The notes under the pieces: generated by a model | What the model was told of the DNA's origin: nothing | Databases searched by the model: none | The model's input: only the letters and a program-made list of their open reading frames with translations | Part shown: piece after piece, positions 23,030-35,070 of the stretch | Numbering within the stretch: position 1 is the first letter of the stretch | How the letters are laid out: each line of letters opens with the position of its first letter | From: Elmis aenea | Taxonomy: Eukaryota; Arthropoda; Insecta; Coleoptera; Elmidae | DNA: 64,000 nucleotides | Assembly: GCA_947652605.1 (NCBI GenBank) | Contig: OX393577.1 | Span: forward strand, 3,472,868 to 3,536,867 | Direction of reading: 5' to 3' | Position numbers and translations under genes: made by a program

Positions 23030-23223
23030 TGTTATGAGAGAAAAAAGATATTCGACATTTTCATATTTTTTGCTATAACAATTGAAGTACGAGGAATTTT
23101 GTACTTTTAAAAGTTGATTGTAGCTACTCTCATACTAAGGAATAATTCATCTAATTTAAACAAACCTGTATCTCTTATTATAAGCGAGATCCCCATGCTG
23201 GAAATGTAATCTGGGACACCCTG
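23030..23223 (-). mobile_element. CAGGGTGTCC-type MITE, one end
   Basis: On the minus strand it starts CAGGGTGTCCCAGATTACA, followed by AGCATGGGGATCTCG, TAAGAGATACAG and TTCCTCGTACTT. It aligns with the left part of the MITE at 60156-60527. TA flanks the end (23224-23225). The opposite end was not found, so the copy is truncated. Confidence 0.65.
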
Positions 23224-23225
23224 TA

Positions 23226-24376
23226 TACACGTTTGTTAAATGTGTAAAAAATGTATGTAGGTGTTAGCTTTTTATTTATTACAAATACGCATTTTTTAAA
23301 ATACCCATGTGGAAATACATAGATACAGTTTAAAGTTTTTAAAAGACTATTTTGACGCATATGGCTGTTACATTTTACTTTATTTCGAGAAAAACTTTGC
23401 TCGTTCATAATATTGTTTTCTTTTTCTCCGAGATTAATATGTCTATTTATAAAAAATTCTGAGACGTAAAAATTCACATTTAGCAGGCTGTAATAAGGCA
23501 ACGCCGAAGCTCTTAAGCACAAAAAGAGAATTCACTTCCTGCATGTGCTTTTACCGTTCTTTTGTGACATTTCGAACTGTAATGCTTTTTCTCCGGTTTA
23601 AGCGAATTTGTGACTTAAAAAGAATTCTTACTCTCTGTTTTTTATCCTCGAACGCGGTAATTTAGGACGAAAATGCTTTTTTTATATTTTTACACGTCAA
23701 ACAACATTTAAAGAAAATAAATAATGTTTTTAGGTATCATAAAAATTGAGGAATATTTTTACTTGTTGAATAATTATTAATGAACACATACGAAATATTC
23801 AAAATAAATAATAAGGTTTGTACTTGGATGATTAATCAGAAAAAACAAACTTTAAAATCATTTTAGCCCTGACTTTAAAAAAATGATGTCCATAAGATTC
23901 AAAAATAATTTCACCCCAGTGGAATACCAACAAATTTCTAAGACATCTAATGGACAGTTAAAAGAGACAACTTACAGGTTATTGCCTAAGATTTTCTCCT
24001 ATGGGGAACGAACTTGCCAGTCGTAAATGTCGAGGGAGAGTTTCTTAACGGATGCACTTTTTAAATGGAAAAATACATTCCAAAATCAAAAATATGAGGT
24101 TGCAAAAATTTCACTTCTGGCATTTTAAGTGATTAAAAATATTGAAAACGACAAAAGAGAAAGTGGAATAAATTCGTGAAACTTAAACTAGAAAAGAATA
24201 TAACAAACTTAAATTATTGTGATGAACATTATTTATTTTATTATCATTAGTAATTCGTTTTAACGTAATATAAAAAAGTCAAGTAATAAATCCTATTAAT
24301 AACGCAAGAAAATACACTCAAAGATATTATTTACAAGTAAAATAAAACCAGTAGTTAAACAAAATAACATCAAAAC
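23226..24376. other. Intron 1 sequence, no feature seen
   Basis: AT-rich DNA. A 114-codon minus-strand frame (23178-23522) runs through the MITE end and shows no domain. Confidence 0.4.
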
Positions 24377-24790
24377 ATGCTACACAACAACATAACTCAT
24401 ACATCAATTAATAACAGCGTTAAAAATAAAATTCGTTTAGAACGTAAAGAAATTTATAAAATCAATTGTACTAGTCGTTTGTGTTATATAGGACAAACCA
24501 AACGAAACATTGGAACACATGTGCAAGAGCTAATTCAGACTAAATTGAACCAAACATACACATTATTGTAACATTCGTACGACACAAGACTTTTAATTGA
24601 TCTTGATAAAGTAAGTATGTTAAATGAAAAAAACAACTTTAATAAAATGAATTATTACTAAGTCAATAGAAACTTTTAACCACAAAAATTCTTGTATAAA
24701 TAGAGAAGAACCCTATATTTATATTTACAGACATAACTTGAAAGACGTTTTTTTAATCAATATCTATTAAGATAAGTAATATTTTACTTG
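24377..24790 (+). pseudogene. Penelope-like element, GIY-YIG endonuclease remnant
   Basis: A 64-codon frame reads IRLERKEIYKINCTSRLCYI followed by GQTKRNIGTHVQE. This is the GIY-YIG signature (IYKI...CYIGQT) that ends Penelope-like retroelement polyproteins. After the stop, LLIDLDKVSMLNEKNN and then FNHKNSCINREEP appear in other frames, resembling the usual C-terminal tail (INREEG-like). Frameshifts separate these pieces and the reverse transcriptase is absent. It is a 5'-truncated, decayed copy. Confidence 0.65.
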
Positions 24791-25735
24791 ACTTATTTAT
24801 AAAACAAAAAATTGTTTCTCGATAGGTAAAACAAAAATCTTCCCTTTACTCAATTTTAACTAAAAATTGTTAGGCTTTTACTTGTTTTAAGTTAATAAGT
24901 AACGTTATTTACGTCAAAATTGTTGATTTTAAACACAAATATAATATGTTCATAAGTATTAGAAAGAGGTAAGTGAAGAAGAATATTCATTCAACATACA
25001 CCTTTTTGTCAAAAAGATGTTTAAAATCATCCAATGACTTTTATGGTTTTGTAAATAACAGATCCAATTTTATCAGGCAAACTTTTTGTACCATCAAATT
25101 ACTTTTACATCGAAATGCAGCAGAATATAGTCAGGTTTGAAATAAATTTAAGAAGCTGCACTATATATTTGTAAAATTGCAGTTCGAAATCGCTTCTAGA
25201 CCCTGTTTTGAATCTTTTTATCTACTTTTGTTTCGCAATATACGTCCACATTAATTCCAACTTTCGTTATGGTTCATTTAATACTCCAATTCTCGCCGCA
25301 CGCTCTGATTCTTGCTATCATAATTCCTTTTACATCATCTAATCTAACGTACTTGGGGTTTTCACATCGATTGATGTACTAGAAATAAATGAGCAATAGA
25401 TTATCTTGAATTATGGAAACCGTAACACTCTTTTAACCTAATTAAGATTGAAAGCAGATTACATGGAATGTATTTTCACAAGTAATTTCATTTTAATCAG
25501 GTATATAAAATTATTTTTGTGTATTCTTACAGATCATTTAGTTCGCATATTATTTTTAAGAGTTTATGTGCGAATTTTGTCCACCATTAAGCTCAAAACA
25601 ACCTTGAATTTTTGTAAAAACCTACAGTTGTTTACCGTCTAACTCTAACAGAATAAAAGCAGTTGAATTGCTTTTAGATAAATAATGTAAAAAGAAACAT
25701 ACCTCACTGAAATAGAACTAATAATTAATTATATA
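24791..25735. other. Intron 1 sequence, no feature seen
   Basis: AT-rich DNA, no supported gene or repeat. Confidence 0.4.
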
Positions 25736-25835
25736 CAGGGTGTTGACTGGGAGTATCATACATAGGACCCTACCATGTATAATCAAATATGTAGTTGCAA
25801 ATATTGGCTCCCTTGATTAGTTTACAACAAAAATA
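25736..25835 (+). mobile_element. CAGGGTGTT-type MITE, left end only
   Basis: TATA|CAGGGTGTTGACTGGGAG matches the terminal motif of Tc1/mariner MITEs in this window, with TA preceding it. No matching right end was located. Confidence 0.4.
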
Positions 25836-26004
25836 ACAGTAGAAAAGTGAAAACTACTAATAAACATTAAAAAATTGTACCACTTTGTTGATATTATGAC
25901 GCGCCACAAAGACCTTTATTAAAGAATCCGTATCTCTTAAAATGAGTTCTGTTTGTTGCAAAAAGTTCGTTTACATTTTGTCACAGTTCCGTCTCGATAT
26001 AGTA

Positions 26005-26208
26005 GAGGTCTTTCAAGATAAACTGAACTGTAACGCAGAAACCAAAACTCGTCTAAACCATTAATTACTGCGCCACCTAAAAACGTACGTCTATTTCAAC
26101 AAGGGGGTTATAACCTATAATAATAGAACGTTTTTAGAAAGGTGTACATTTCAAAAGTCATCCCCTCTCTTTGCGCATTTCGCTGTTCACTTTATCTTGA
26201 AAGACCTC
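26005..26208. mobile_element. 204-bp MITE with GAGGTCTTTCAAG ends
   Basis: Ends GAGGTCTTTCAAGATAAA and TTTATCTTGAAAGACCTC are exact complements, extended by CTGAAC/GTTCAC. TA lies on each side (26003-26004 and 26209-26210). Non-coding, Tc1/mariner-like by target site. Confidence 0.75.
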
Positions 26209-28054
26209 TAATAACCTATTTACAAAAATAAAATCACGTATTGAAATTCGACAATAGTATTACCTTAAATAACTTCCATTGCCGAAACTTTATTCAATAC
26301 CAATCTGTATATAACATTTGATGATTTATTACATTGATTTACCGGTGAATCGGGTTCCAATAAAAACTATTGTTATATATTTATTATTTTACCGCTATTC
26401 ATTTCCATCCGGTGACAAATTTTCTTATTTATCATTCGACTGGTAAAAAGAACGAGCATTTTTCAACCATTGTATTAAATTGACACCTATTCGGAGCACT
26501 ATTAATAATGAATCCTTTGTTGAAATTCCTGCAAATGCAATGCATTGATTTAAATAGAATTTAATTGATTTCCACGTAAAATTTATTATTTAATAAATCA
26601 TGCTTTGTGACATGTTTGTGCATTGCAATTAAAATTGTTATGTGTATTACGTTAGCACCAAATAATTATTAGTTTTCATTAGCGTCGACACGATTTTAGT
26701 AACATGTATCTAGCATTTATTCATCCATTTGATTTCCTAAACAACGTTAAACACTCTACATCCGTTCACTCTTGCAACAGGTTTTTTAACACGGATTTAT
26801 TACTTCAAACATACAATAGGCAGTATTTTATTAATATTCATTTGTATCAATTAATTAATAAAGACTAGTAAGGAGAGATCCAATTTCGTGTAAAGATAGT
26901 TATGCTTTTTTATTAAAACATAAATAATTGTTTAGTCAATTACTTTATTTTAAAAAATTACCTTCACCTAAAACTTACTAATAATTCAACCTTTAAATCT
27001 TTGTTTGTGTGTTTTTAATTCGTTAAAACGTCCAAAAAACCGTACAAAAACAATAAAAGTACATTCGTTTGCCAGTGATACTTAAATATTTAATTGAAGT
27101 TTAAAAAGTCTGACACCTTCATCTGTTTAACTAGCAATCAAGCGTTTAAATCAAAACTTTTCAATTTCTCTTTCATCTTAGCTTCATCAAAGTTTGATTA
27201 CCGAAATCGCAATTAGGGAAGTGAAACATAAAGTCGTTAAATTGAAATTGATTCTGCAAAACAGGAATACACGATTCAAATTACGATTACAAGTAACGAA
27301 CTAAATATAATGTTTATGTTAATGAACGACTTTAGTAGTTAAGAATTAAAAATTTGACATTAATGGATATTATCACATCATATTAAATCATAATTAGTGA
27401 ACATTTTATCCTGTAAGTGTTCAATTCATTCCCCTATCAGGGTTATGTTAAATACACTTCAATTTATGAGTATTAATAAGAGAATAATATTTAGAACATT
27501 GGAGCTAGTTCTAAAAATTAAATTACAAAAAACACCAAAATGAATGAAAATGTACAATTAGGCCATAAGATCCACAGTTATAAAACTAGAAATAGGCTTG
27601 ATTTCGTTATAGAGAAATGTACTAAAAGTTAAACTGCTCGTTCGTTATTTTTTCAAGGTTTTAAAATATTTAATTATTATGCCGCATCAAGTCAAAATAT
27701 GTAATAAATATAAGAAGGGTATTAAATTAATTAAGGAGTACGTATTAGAACGCTATTAAACTATTATTTTAGATATTTAGAATTAAGAAGATTTTTAGAT
27801 TTATATTTTATTTCATTCTATTTTTATTTTTATTATAAGATTTATTATTACCTATGTAAATTATGTTACAATGTAATAGCAATTGCTAAATAAAAATGAA
27901 GCTAACTTAACTAAGTAACTAATTAACTGTATATTAATTAAGCTTCATTTTAGATTTAAATTACTTATTTTATTTAGGTCCTAGCTTGTTAATTGATAGT
28001 TGTTTGTACCTAACTAAAACAGAACATAATGCATAACATCACTTTACATGGGCT
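26209..28054. other. Intron 1 sequence, no feature seen
   Basis: AT-rich DNA with no recognised gene or repeat. Confidence 0.4.
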
Positions 28055-28246
28055 TAGGTTGGAATAGGTAGAAAGCTTTAAATATTTAGGAGTGATCATA
28101 GAGAAAAATGGAGAAATGGATAAGAAAATAAGCGAAAGGATAGGCAATGTGGAAAGAATAATTAACAGTTTGAGAACAACATTTTTCGGAAATAGAGAAG
28201 TCCCAAAACGAACAAAAGTGGAAGTAATGAAAAAGGTATTCTCCGG
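28055..28246 (+). pseudogene. RTE reverse transcriptase fragment, left part, split by insertion
   Basis: Plus-strand frame reading VESFKYLGVIIEKNGEMDKK, then ISERIGNVERIINSLRTTFF and VPKRTKVEVMKKVFS. This is the RTE stretch between the palm and the LYGSETW box. The reading stops at the left edge of the satellite-bearing element and resumes at 34101. The first part of the gene (endonuclease, YADD) is missing upstream. Confidence 0.8.
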
Positions 28247-28562
28247 CAGGTGCGTGAAGGTGGCCGCGACTTTTTCGAAAGTGCAATTTTTTTAAATTGC
28301 ATTAAATAGCGCCTAATTAGCGCCAATTGGCGCCTTAGTTTTAAAAATTAGCGCTCTTATAATAAAAAAGTAACACGCATTTAAAAAAAGTCGCGGCCAA
28401 CTTCACGCAGCCGCGACTTTTTCGAATATGCAAATTTTAATGATGCCGTTAATTAGCGCCTAATTAGCGCCAATTAGCGCCGTTGTTTCAAAAATTAGCG
28501 CCTTTATAATAAAAAAGTTACAGACATTTTAAAAAATCGCAGCCAACTTCACGCAGCCGCGA
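28247..28562. repeat. Left arm: two palindromic ~155-bp subrepeats
   Basis: Each subrepeat runs GCCGCGACTTTTTCGAA ... GCGCCTAATTAGCGCCAATT ... TTATAATAAAAAAGT ... AAAGTCGCGGCCAACTTCAC, so it begins and ends in complementary GTCGCGGC blocks around GCGCC-rich palindromes. The same units occur inverted in the right arm. Confidence 0.85.
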
Positions 28563-31500
28563 CTTTGAAAATTTTTCTCGAAAACGGCTCTTACGAATTT
28601 GTTCAAATTTTAGTGTGTTATTAAGTTTATTTTTCTTAGTATAATGCCGTTTGTCTCAACTATTTTGAAATTTAATTTACAAAGTTATTCAAAAAACTAA
28701 CAATTTTGAAAATTTTCCTCGAAAACGGCTCTTACGATTTTGTTCAAATTTTAGTATGTTATTGAGTTTATTTTTCTTAGTATAATGGCGTTTAACTCAA
28801 CTATTTTGAAATTTCATTTACAAAGTTATTCAAAAAATTAAAAATTTTGAAAATTTTCTTCGAAAACGGCTCTTACGATTCTGTTTAAATTTTAGTATGT
28901 TATTGAATTTATTTTTCTTATTATAATAGCGTTTGTCTCAACTATTTTGAAATTTAATTTACAAAGTTATTCAAAAAACTAAAAATTTTGAAAATTTTTC
29001 TCGAAAACGGCTCTTACGATTTTGTTCAAATTTTAGTATGTTATTAAGTTTATTTTTCTTAGTATAATAGCGTTTGTCTCAACTATTTTGAAATTTAATT
29101 TACAAAGTTATTCAAAAAACTAACAATTTTGAAAATTTTCCTCGAAAACGGCTCTTACGATTTTGTTCAAATTCTAGTATGTTATTAGGTTTATTTTTCT
29201 TAGTATAATAGCGTTTGTCTCAACTATTTTAAAATTTCAATTACAAAGTTATTCAAAAAACTAAAAATTTTGAAAACTTTCCTCGAAAACGGCTTTTACG
29301 ATTTTGTTCAAATTTTAGTATGTTATTGAGTTTATTTTTCTTAGTATAATAGCGTTTGTCTCAACTATTTTGAAATTTAATTTACAAAGTTATTCAAAAA
29401 ACTAAAAATTTTGAAAATTTTCCTCGAAAACGGCTCTTACGATTTTGTTCAAATTTTAGTATGTTATTGAGTTTATTTTTCTTAGTATAATAGCGTTTGT
29501 CTCAACTATTTTGAAATTTAATTTACAAAGTTATTCAAAAAACTAAAAATTTTGAAAGTTTTTCTCGAAAACGGCTTTTACGATTTTGTTCAAATTTTAG
29601 TATGTTATTGAGTTTATTTTTCTTAGTATAATAACGTTTGTCTCAACTATTTTGAAATTTAATTTACAAAGTTATTCAAAAAACTAACAATTTTGAAAAT
29701 TTTCCTCGAAAACGGCTTTTACGATTTTGTTCAAATTTTAGTATGTTATTAAGTTTATTTTTCTTAGTATAATGGCGTTTGTCTCAACTATTTTGAAATT
29801 TAATTTACAAAGTTATTCAAAAAACTAACAATTTTGAAAATTTTTCTCGAAAACGGCTCTTACGATTTTGTTCAAATTTTAATATGTTATTAAGTTTATT
29901 TTTCTTAGTATAATAGCGTTTGTCTCAACTATTTTGAAATTTAATTTACAAAGTTATTCAAAAAACTAAAAATTTTGAAAATTTTTCTCGAAAACGGCTC
30001 TTACGATTTTGTTCAAATTTTAGTATATTATTAAGTTTATTTTTCTTAGTATAATAGCGTTTGTCTCAACTATTTTGAAATTTAATTTACAAAGTTATTC
30101 AAAAAACTAACAATTTTGAAAATTTTCCTCGAAAACGGCTCTTACGATTTTGTTCAAATTTTAGTATGTTATTGAGTTTATTTTTCTTAGTATAATGGCG
30201 TTTAACTCAACTATTTTGAAATTTCATTTACAAAGTTATTCAAAAAATTAAAAATTTTGAAAATTTTCTTCGAAAACGGCTCTTACGATTTTGTTTAAAT
30301 TTTAGTATGTTATTGAATTTATTTTTTCTATTATAATAGCGTTTGTCTCAACTATTTTGAAATTTAATTTACAAAGTTATTCAAAAAACTAAAAATTTTG
30401 AAAATTTTTCTCGAAAACGGCTTTTACGATTTTGTTCAAATTTTAGTATGTTATTAAGTTTATTTTTCTTAGTATAATAGCGTTTGTCTCAACTATTTTG
30501 AAATTTAATTTACAAAGTTATTCAAAAAACTAACAATTTTGAAAATTTTCCTTGAAAACGGCTCTTACGATTTTGTTCAAATTCTAGTATGTTATTGAGT
30601 TTATTTTTTTTAGTATAATAGCGTTTGTCTCAACTATTTTGAAATTTAATTTACAAAGTTATTTAAAAAACTAAAAATTTTGAAAATTTTCCTCGAAAAC
30701 GGCTCTTACGATTTTGTTCAAATTTTAGTATGTTATTAAGTTTATTTTCCTTAGTATAATAGCGTTTGTCTCAACTATTTTGAAATTTCAATTACAAAGT
30801 TATTCAAAAAACTAAAAATTTTGAAAACTTTCCTCGAAAACGGCTTTTACGATTTTGTTCAAATTTTAGTATGTTATTAAGTTTATTTTTCTTAGTATAA
30901 TAGCGTTTGTCTCAACTATTTTGAAATTTCATTTACAAAGTTATTCAAAAAACTAAAAATTTTGAAAGTTTTTCTTGAAAACGGCTCTTACGATTTTGTT
31001 CAAATTTTAGTATGTTATTAAGTTTATTTTTCTTAGTATAATAGCGTTTGTCTCAACTATTTTAAAATTTCATTTACAAAGTTATTCAAAAAACTAAAAA
31101 TTTTGAAAATTTTTCTCGAAAACGGCTCTTACGATTTTGTTCAAATTTAGTATGTTATTAAGTTTATTTTTCTTAGTATAATAGCGTTTGTCTCAACTAT
31201 TTTGAAATTTCATTTACAAAGTTATTCAAAAAACTAACAATTTTGAAAATTTTCCTCGAAAACGGCTCTTACGATTTTGTTTAAATTTTAGTATGTTATT
31301 AAGTTTACTTTTCTTAGTATAATAGCGTTTGTCTCAACTATTTTGAAATTTCATTTACAAAGTTATTTAAAAAACTAAAAATTTTGAAAATTTTCCTCGA
31401 AAACGGCTTTTACGATTTTGTTCAAATTTTAGTATGTTATTAAGTTTATTTTTCTTAGTATAATAGCGTTTGTCTCAACTATTTTGAAATTTAATTTACA

Positions 31501-33622
31501 AAGTTATTCAAAAAACTAAAAATTTTGAAAATTTTTCTCGAAAACGGCTCTTACGATTTTGTTCAAATTTTAGTATGTTATTGAGTTTATTTTTATTAGT
31601 ATAATAGCGTTTGTCTCAACTATTTTGAAATTTAATTTACAAAGTTATTCAAAAAACTAATAATTTTGAAAATTTTCCTCGAAAACGGCTTCTACGATTT
31701 TGTTCAAATTTTAGTATGTTATTAGGTTTATTTTTCTTAGTATAATAGCGTTTGTCTCAACTATTTTAAAATTTAATTTACAAAGTTATTTAAAAAACTA
31801 AAAATTTTAAAAATTTTCCTCGAAAACGGCACTTACGATTTTGTTCAAATTTTAGTATGTTATTAAGTTTATTTTCCTTAGTATAATAGCGTTTGTCTCA
31901 ACTATTTTGAAATTTCATTTACAAAGTTATTCAAAAAACTAAAAATTTTGAAAATTTTCCTCGAAAACGGCTCTTACGATTTTGTTCAAATTTTAGTATG
32001 TTATTGAGTTTATTTTTCTTAGTATAATAGCGTTTGTCTCAACTATTTTGAAATTTAATTTACAAAGTTATTCAAAAAACTAAAAATTTTGAAAATTTTT
32101 CTCGAAAACGGCTCTTACGATTTTGTTCAAATTTTAGTATGTTATTAAGTTTATTTTTCTTAGTATAATGGCGTTTGTCTCAACTATTTTGAAATTTAAT
32201 TTACAAAGTTATTCAAAAAACTAAAAATTTTGAAAATTTTCCTCGAAAACGGCTTTTACGATTTTGTTCAAATTTTAGTATGTTATTACCTTTATTTTTC
32301 TTAGTATAATAGCGTTTGTCTCAACTATTTTGAAATTTCATTTACAAAGTTATTCAAAAAATTAAAAATTTTGAAAATGTTCTTCGAAAACGGCTTTTAC
32401 GATTTTGTTTAAATTTTAGTATGTTATTGAATTTCTTTTTCTTATTATAATAGCGTTTGTCTCAACTGTTTTGAAATTTAATTTACAAAGTTATTCAAAA
32501 AACTAACAATTTTGAAAATTTTTCTCGAAAACGGCTCTTACGATTTTGTTCAAATTTTAGTATGTTATTGAGTTTATTTTTCTTAGTATAATGGCGTTTG
32601 TCTCAACTATGTTAAAATTTAATTTACCAAGTTATTCAAAAAACTAACAATTTTGAAAATTTTTCTTGAAAACGGCTCTTACGATTTTGTTCAAATTTTA
32701 GTATGTTATTGAGTTTATTTTTCTTAGTATAATAGCGTTTGTCTCAACTATTTTGAAATTTAATTTATAAAGTTATTCAAAAAACTAAAAATTTTGAAAA
32801 TTTTTCTCGAAAACGGCTCTTACGATTTTGTTCAAATTTTAGTATGTTATTAAGTTTATTTTTATTAGTATAATAGCGTTTGTCTCAACTATTTTGAAAT
32901 TTCATTTACAAAGTTATTTAAAAAACTAAAAATTTTGAAAATTTTCCTCGAAAACGGCTCTTACGATTTTGTTCAAATTTTAGTATGTTATTAAGTTTAT
33001 TTTTCTTAGTATAATGGCGTTTGTCTCAACTATTTTGAAATTTAATTTACAAAGTTATTCAAAAAACTAAAAATTTTGAAAATTTTTCTCGAAAACGGCT
33101 CTTACGATTTTGTTTAAATTTTAGTATATTATTGAGTCTATTTTTCTTAGTATAATAGCGTTTGTCTCAACTATTTTGAAATTTAATTTACAAAGTTATT
33201 CAAAAAACTAAAAATTTTGAAAATTTTCCTCGAAAACGGCTCTTACGATTTTGTTCAAATTTTAGTATGTTATTAAGTTTATTTTTCTTAGTATAAAAGC
33301 GTTTGTCTCAACTATTTTGAAATTTCATTTACAAAGTTATTCAAAAAATTAAAAATTTTGAAAATTTTCTTCGAAAACGGCTTTTACGATTTTGTTTAAA
33401 TTTTAGTATGTTATTGAATTTATTTTTCTTATTATAATAGCGTTTGTCTCAACTATTTTGAAATTTAATTTACAAAGTTATTCAAAAAACAAAAAATTTT
33501 GAAAATTTTTCTCGAAAACGGCTCTTACGATTTTGTTCAAATTTCAGTATCTTATTGAGTTTATTTTTCTTAGTATAATAGCGTTTGTCTCAACTATTTT
33601 GAAATTTATTTTACAAAGTCAT
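28563..33622 (+). repeat. 141-bp satellite array, 36 units
   Basis: The TCGAAAACGG mark recurs from 28578 to 33512, a span of 4934 bp. That equals 35 periods of 141 bp minus one base; one unit near 31145 lacks a T (CAAATTTAGTATG), which accounts for the difference. Typical unit blocks are TCGAAAACGGCTCTTACG, TTCAAATTTTAGTATGTTAT, TTTCTTAGTATAATAGCG and TTTGTCTCAACTATTTTGAA. Units differ by a few substitutions. Rare variants (CTTCGAAAACGG with TTATTATAATAG) occur at 28860, 30270, 32384 and 33371. The first two are exactly ten units apart and share their neighbouring variant units, which indicates block duplication. Confidence 0.95.
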
Positions 33623-34100
33623 CATTAAAATTTGCATATTCGAAAAAGTTGCGGCTACGTGAAGTTCGTCGCGACTTTTTTAAAATGCGTGTAACTTTTT
33701 TATTATAAGGGCGCTAATTTTTAAAACTACGGCGCCAATTGGCGTTAATTAATGCAATTTAAAAAATTTTCACTTTCGTAAAAGTCGCGGCTGCGTGAAG
33801 TTGGCTGCGATTTTTTAAAATGTTTGTAACTTTTTTATTATAAGGGCGCTAATTTTTGAAACTACGGCTCTAATTGGCGCTAATTAGGCGCTAATTGATG
33901 GCATCATTAAAATTTGCTTATTCGAAAAAGTCGCGGCTACGTGAAGTTGGCCGCGACTTTTTTTAAATGCGCGTAACTTTTTTATTATAAGGGCGCTAAT
34001 TTTTAAAACTACGGCGCCAATTGGCGCTAATTAGGCGCTAATTAATGCAATTTAAAAAAATTGCACTTTCGAAAAAGTCGCGGCCACCTTCACGCACCTG
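33623..34100. repeat. Right arm: three inverted ~155-bp subrepeats
   Basis: Three copies of the arm subrepeat in reverse orientation to the left arm, each with TTTTTTATTATAAGGGCGC, AACTACGGCGCCAATTGGCG and AAAAAGTCGCGGC blocks. It ends CACGCACCTG at 34100. One more unit than the left arm. Confidence 0.85.
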
Positions 34101-34205
34101 TCTCCGGCACTTTTATACGGAAGTGAAACGTGGACACTTACAAATAAAAATAGTAGCCAAGTGAATGCAGCTGAAATGAGATTTCTAAGAAAAATCCATG
34201 CAAAA
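34101..34205 (+). pseudogene. RTE reverse transcriptase fragment, right part, split by insertion
   Basis: Reads SPALLYGSETWTLTNKNSSQ then VNAAEMRFLRKI, the continuation of the fragment that ends at 28246. The two halves are one base out of frame even after removing one TCTCCGG copy, so the RTE copy was probably already broken, or has been mutated since. Recognisable homology stops near 34205. Confidence 0.78.
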
Positions 34206-34998
34206 ACCAGAAAAGATAGAATCAAAAACTGATTTGGTAAAAATGGGCAGTTTTGGTTTCAAATACCTATCAATTTTGGTACACCTGAACCGCTGGTCAA
34301 AGCTGTGTCTACAAATAGATTGTTTGCACCTGTCTTCAATTTTTACCAAAGACGTATCTACCAACACCACTTTTATAGTAAACTAACTATCCATCACATC
34401 AACTCAATTATTCTACATTCAAATACTCAATGAAGCTTTTTTTACATGTTCAATTGATTTGTTTGCAGGGAAAAGTTGTACGTTTTAAAACCGATGTCTT
34501 AACTTAGAAACGGCAATACTAAGATTAATCTCTGCTACCCAACACAATATATTTATGTTGTTAACAATCTCAATCAATAAAGTTCATTTATTACCAGTCA
34601 GGAAAGAAAAGCAATCAGAATACACCAACAAAATAAAATTGGGAAAAGTGATCATAATTCAGAGCAGCCCGATCCGCTTTAAATTTTATTGGATTGGCAG
34701 AACGAATACGTTTTTGGTTTAATTTTTGAAACGGAGACGTTTGTAAACTTTAACAAATCACATCTAAAGAATCTATTGTGTGAATCGATTTATAAAGTCA
34801 TTTATAAAATTCAAATACGCTGAAATAATAAATTTATTTCAGAACTCGTTTTAATCTATCGTTAAGCTGTCCTATTTATAAGACATTAGGATACAATAAA
34901 AACTGCTAATAAAGTTATTAAAATTTGTAGAAATTCAGATCGAACAAAATGAAAAAACTATTCCATACAAATATAAAACATAATTTTTAAAAGGTACA
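34206..34998. other. Intron 1 sequence, no feature seen
   Basis: AT-rich DNA. TTTGGTAAAAAT near 34232 and its complement near 34341 form a short inverted repeat; nothing else is recognised. Confidence 0.4.
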
Positions 34999-35070
34999 AT
35001 CTTCCTTCCCGGGCTTAGAACTGCGTCGTTTGATAAAGACGAAGACAGTATTTTAAGGAAACACCTTCCA
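34999..35070 (+). repeat. Second fragment related to the 13.1-kb insertion
   Basis: CAATCTTCCTTCCCGGGCTT, AGAACTGCGTCG and AAAGACGAAGACA match the left arm and internal part of 13103-13269 in diverged form. Confidence 0.4.

Larger units (their letters stand above)
28247..34100. mobile_element. ~5.85-kb inverted-repeat element with satellite core
   Basis: Ends CAGGTGCGTGAAGGTGGCCG and its exact complement CGGCCACCTTCACGCACCTG. TCTCCGG is duplicated on the flanks (28240-28246 and 34101-34107; 8 bp if the first C is counted as target). It interrupts an RTE pseudogene whose two halves read on each side, which independently fixes the insertion boundaries. Structure: left arm 28247-28562 (two ~155-bp subrepeats), core 28563-33622 (36 units of a 141-bp satellite), right arm 33623-34100 (three inverted subrepeats). 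It has no open frame, so mobility would need a transposase in trans. The CAG start and 7-8-bp duplication fit a hAT-like enzyme; this is inference. Confidence 0.85.

Noticed and set aside
28563..33622. CRISPR-like array or tandem gene family
   Set aside because: Units are contiguous with no unique spacers, are 141 bp and AT-rich, and have no reading frame in an animal genome. This is a satellite.
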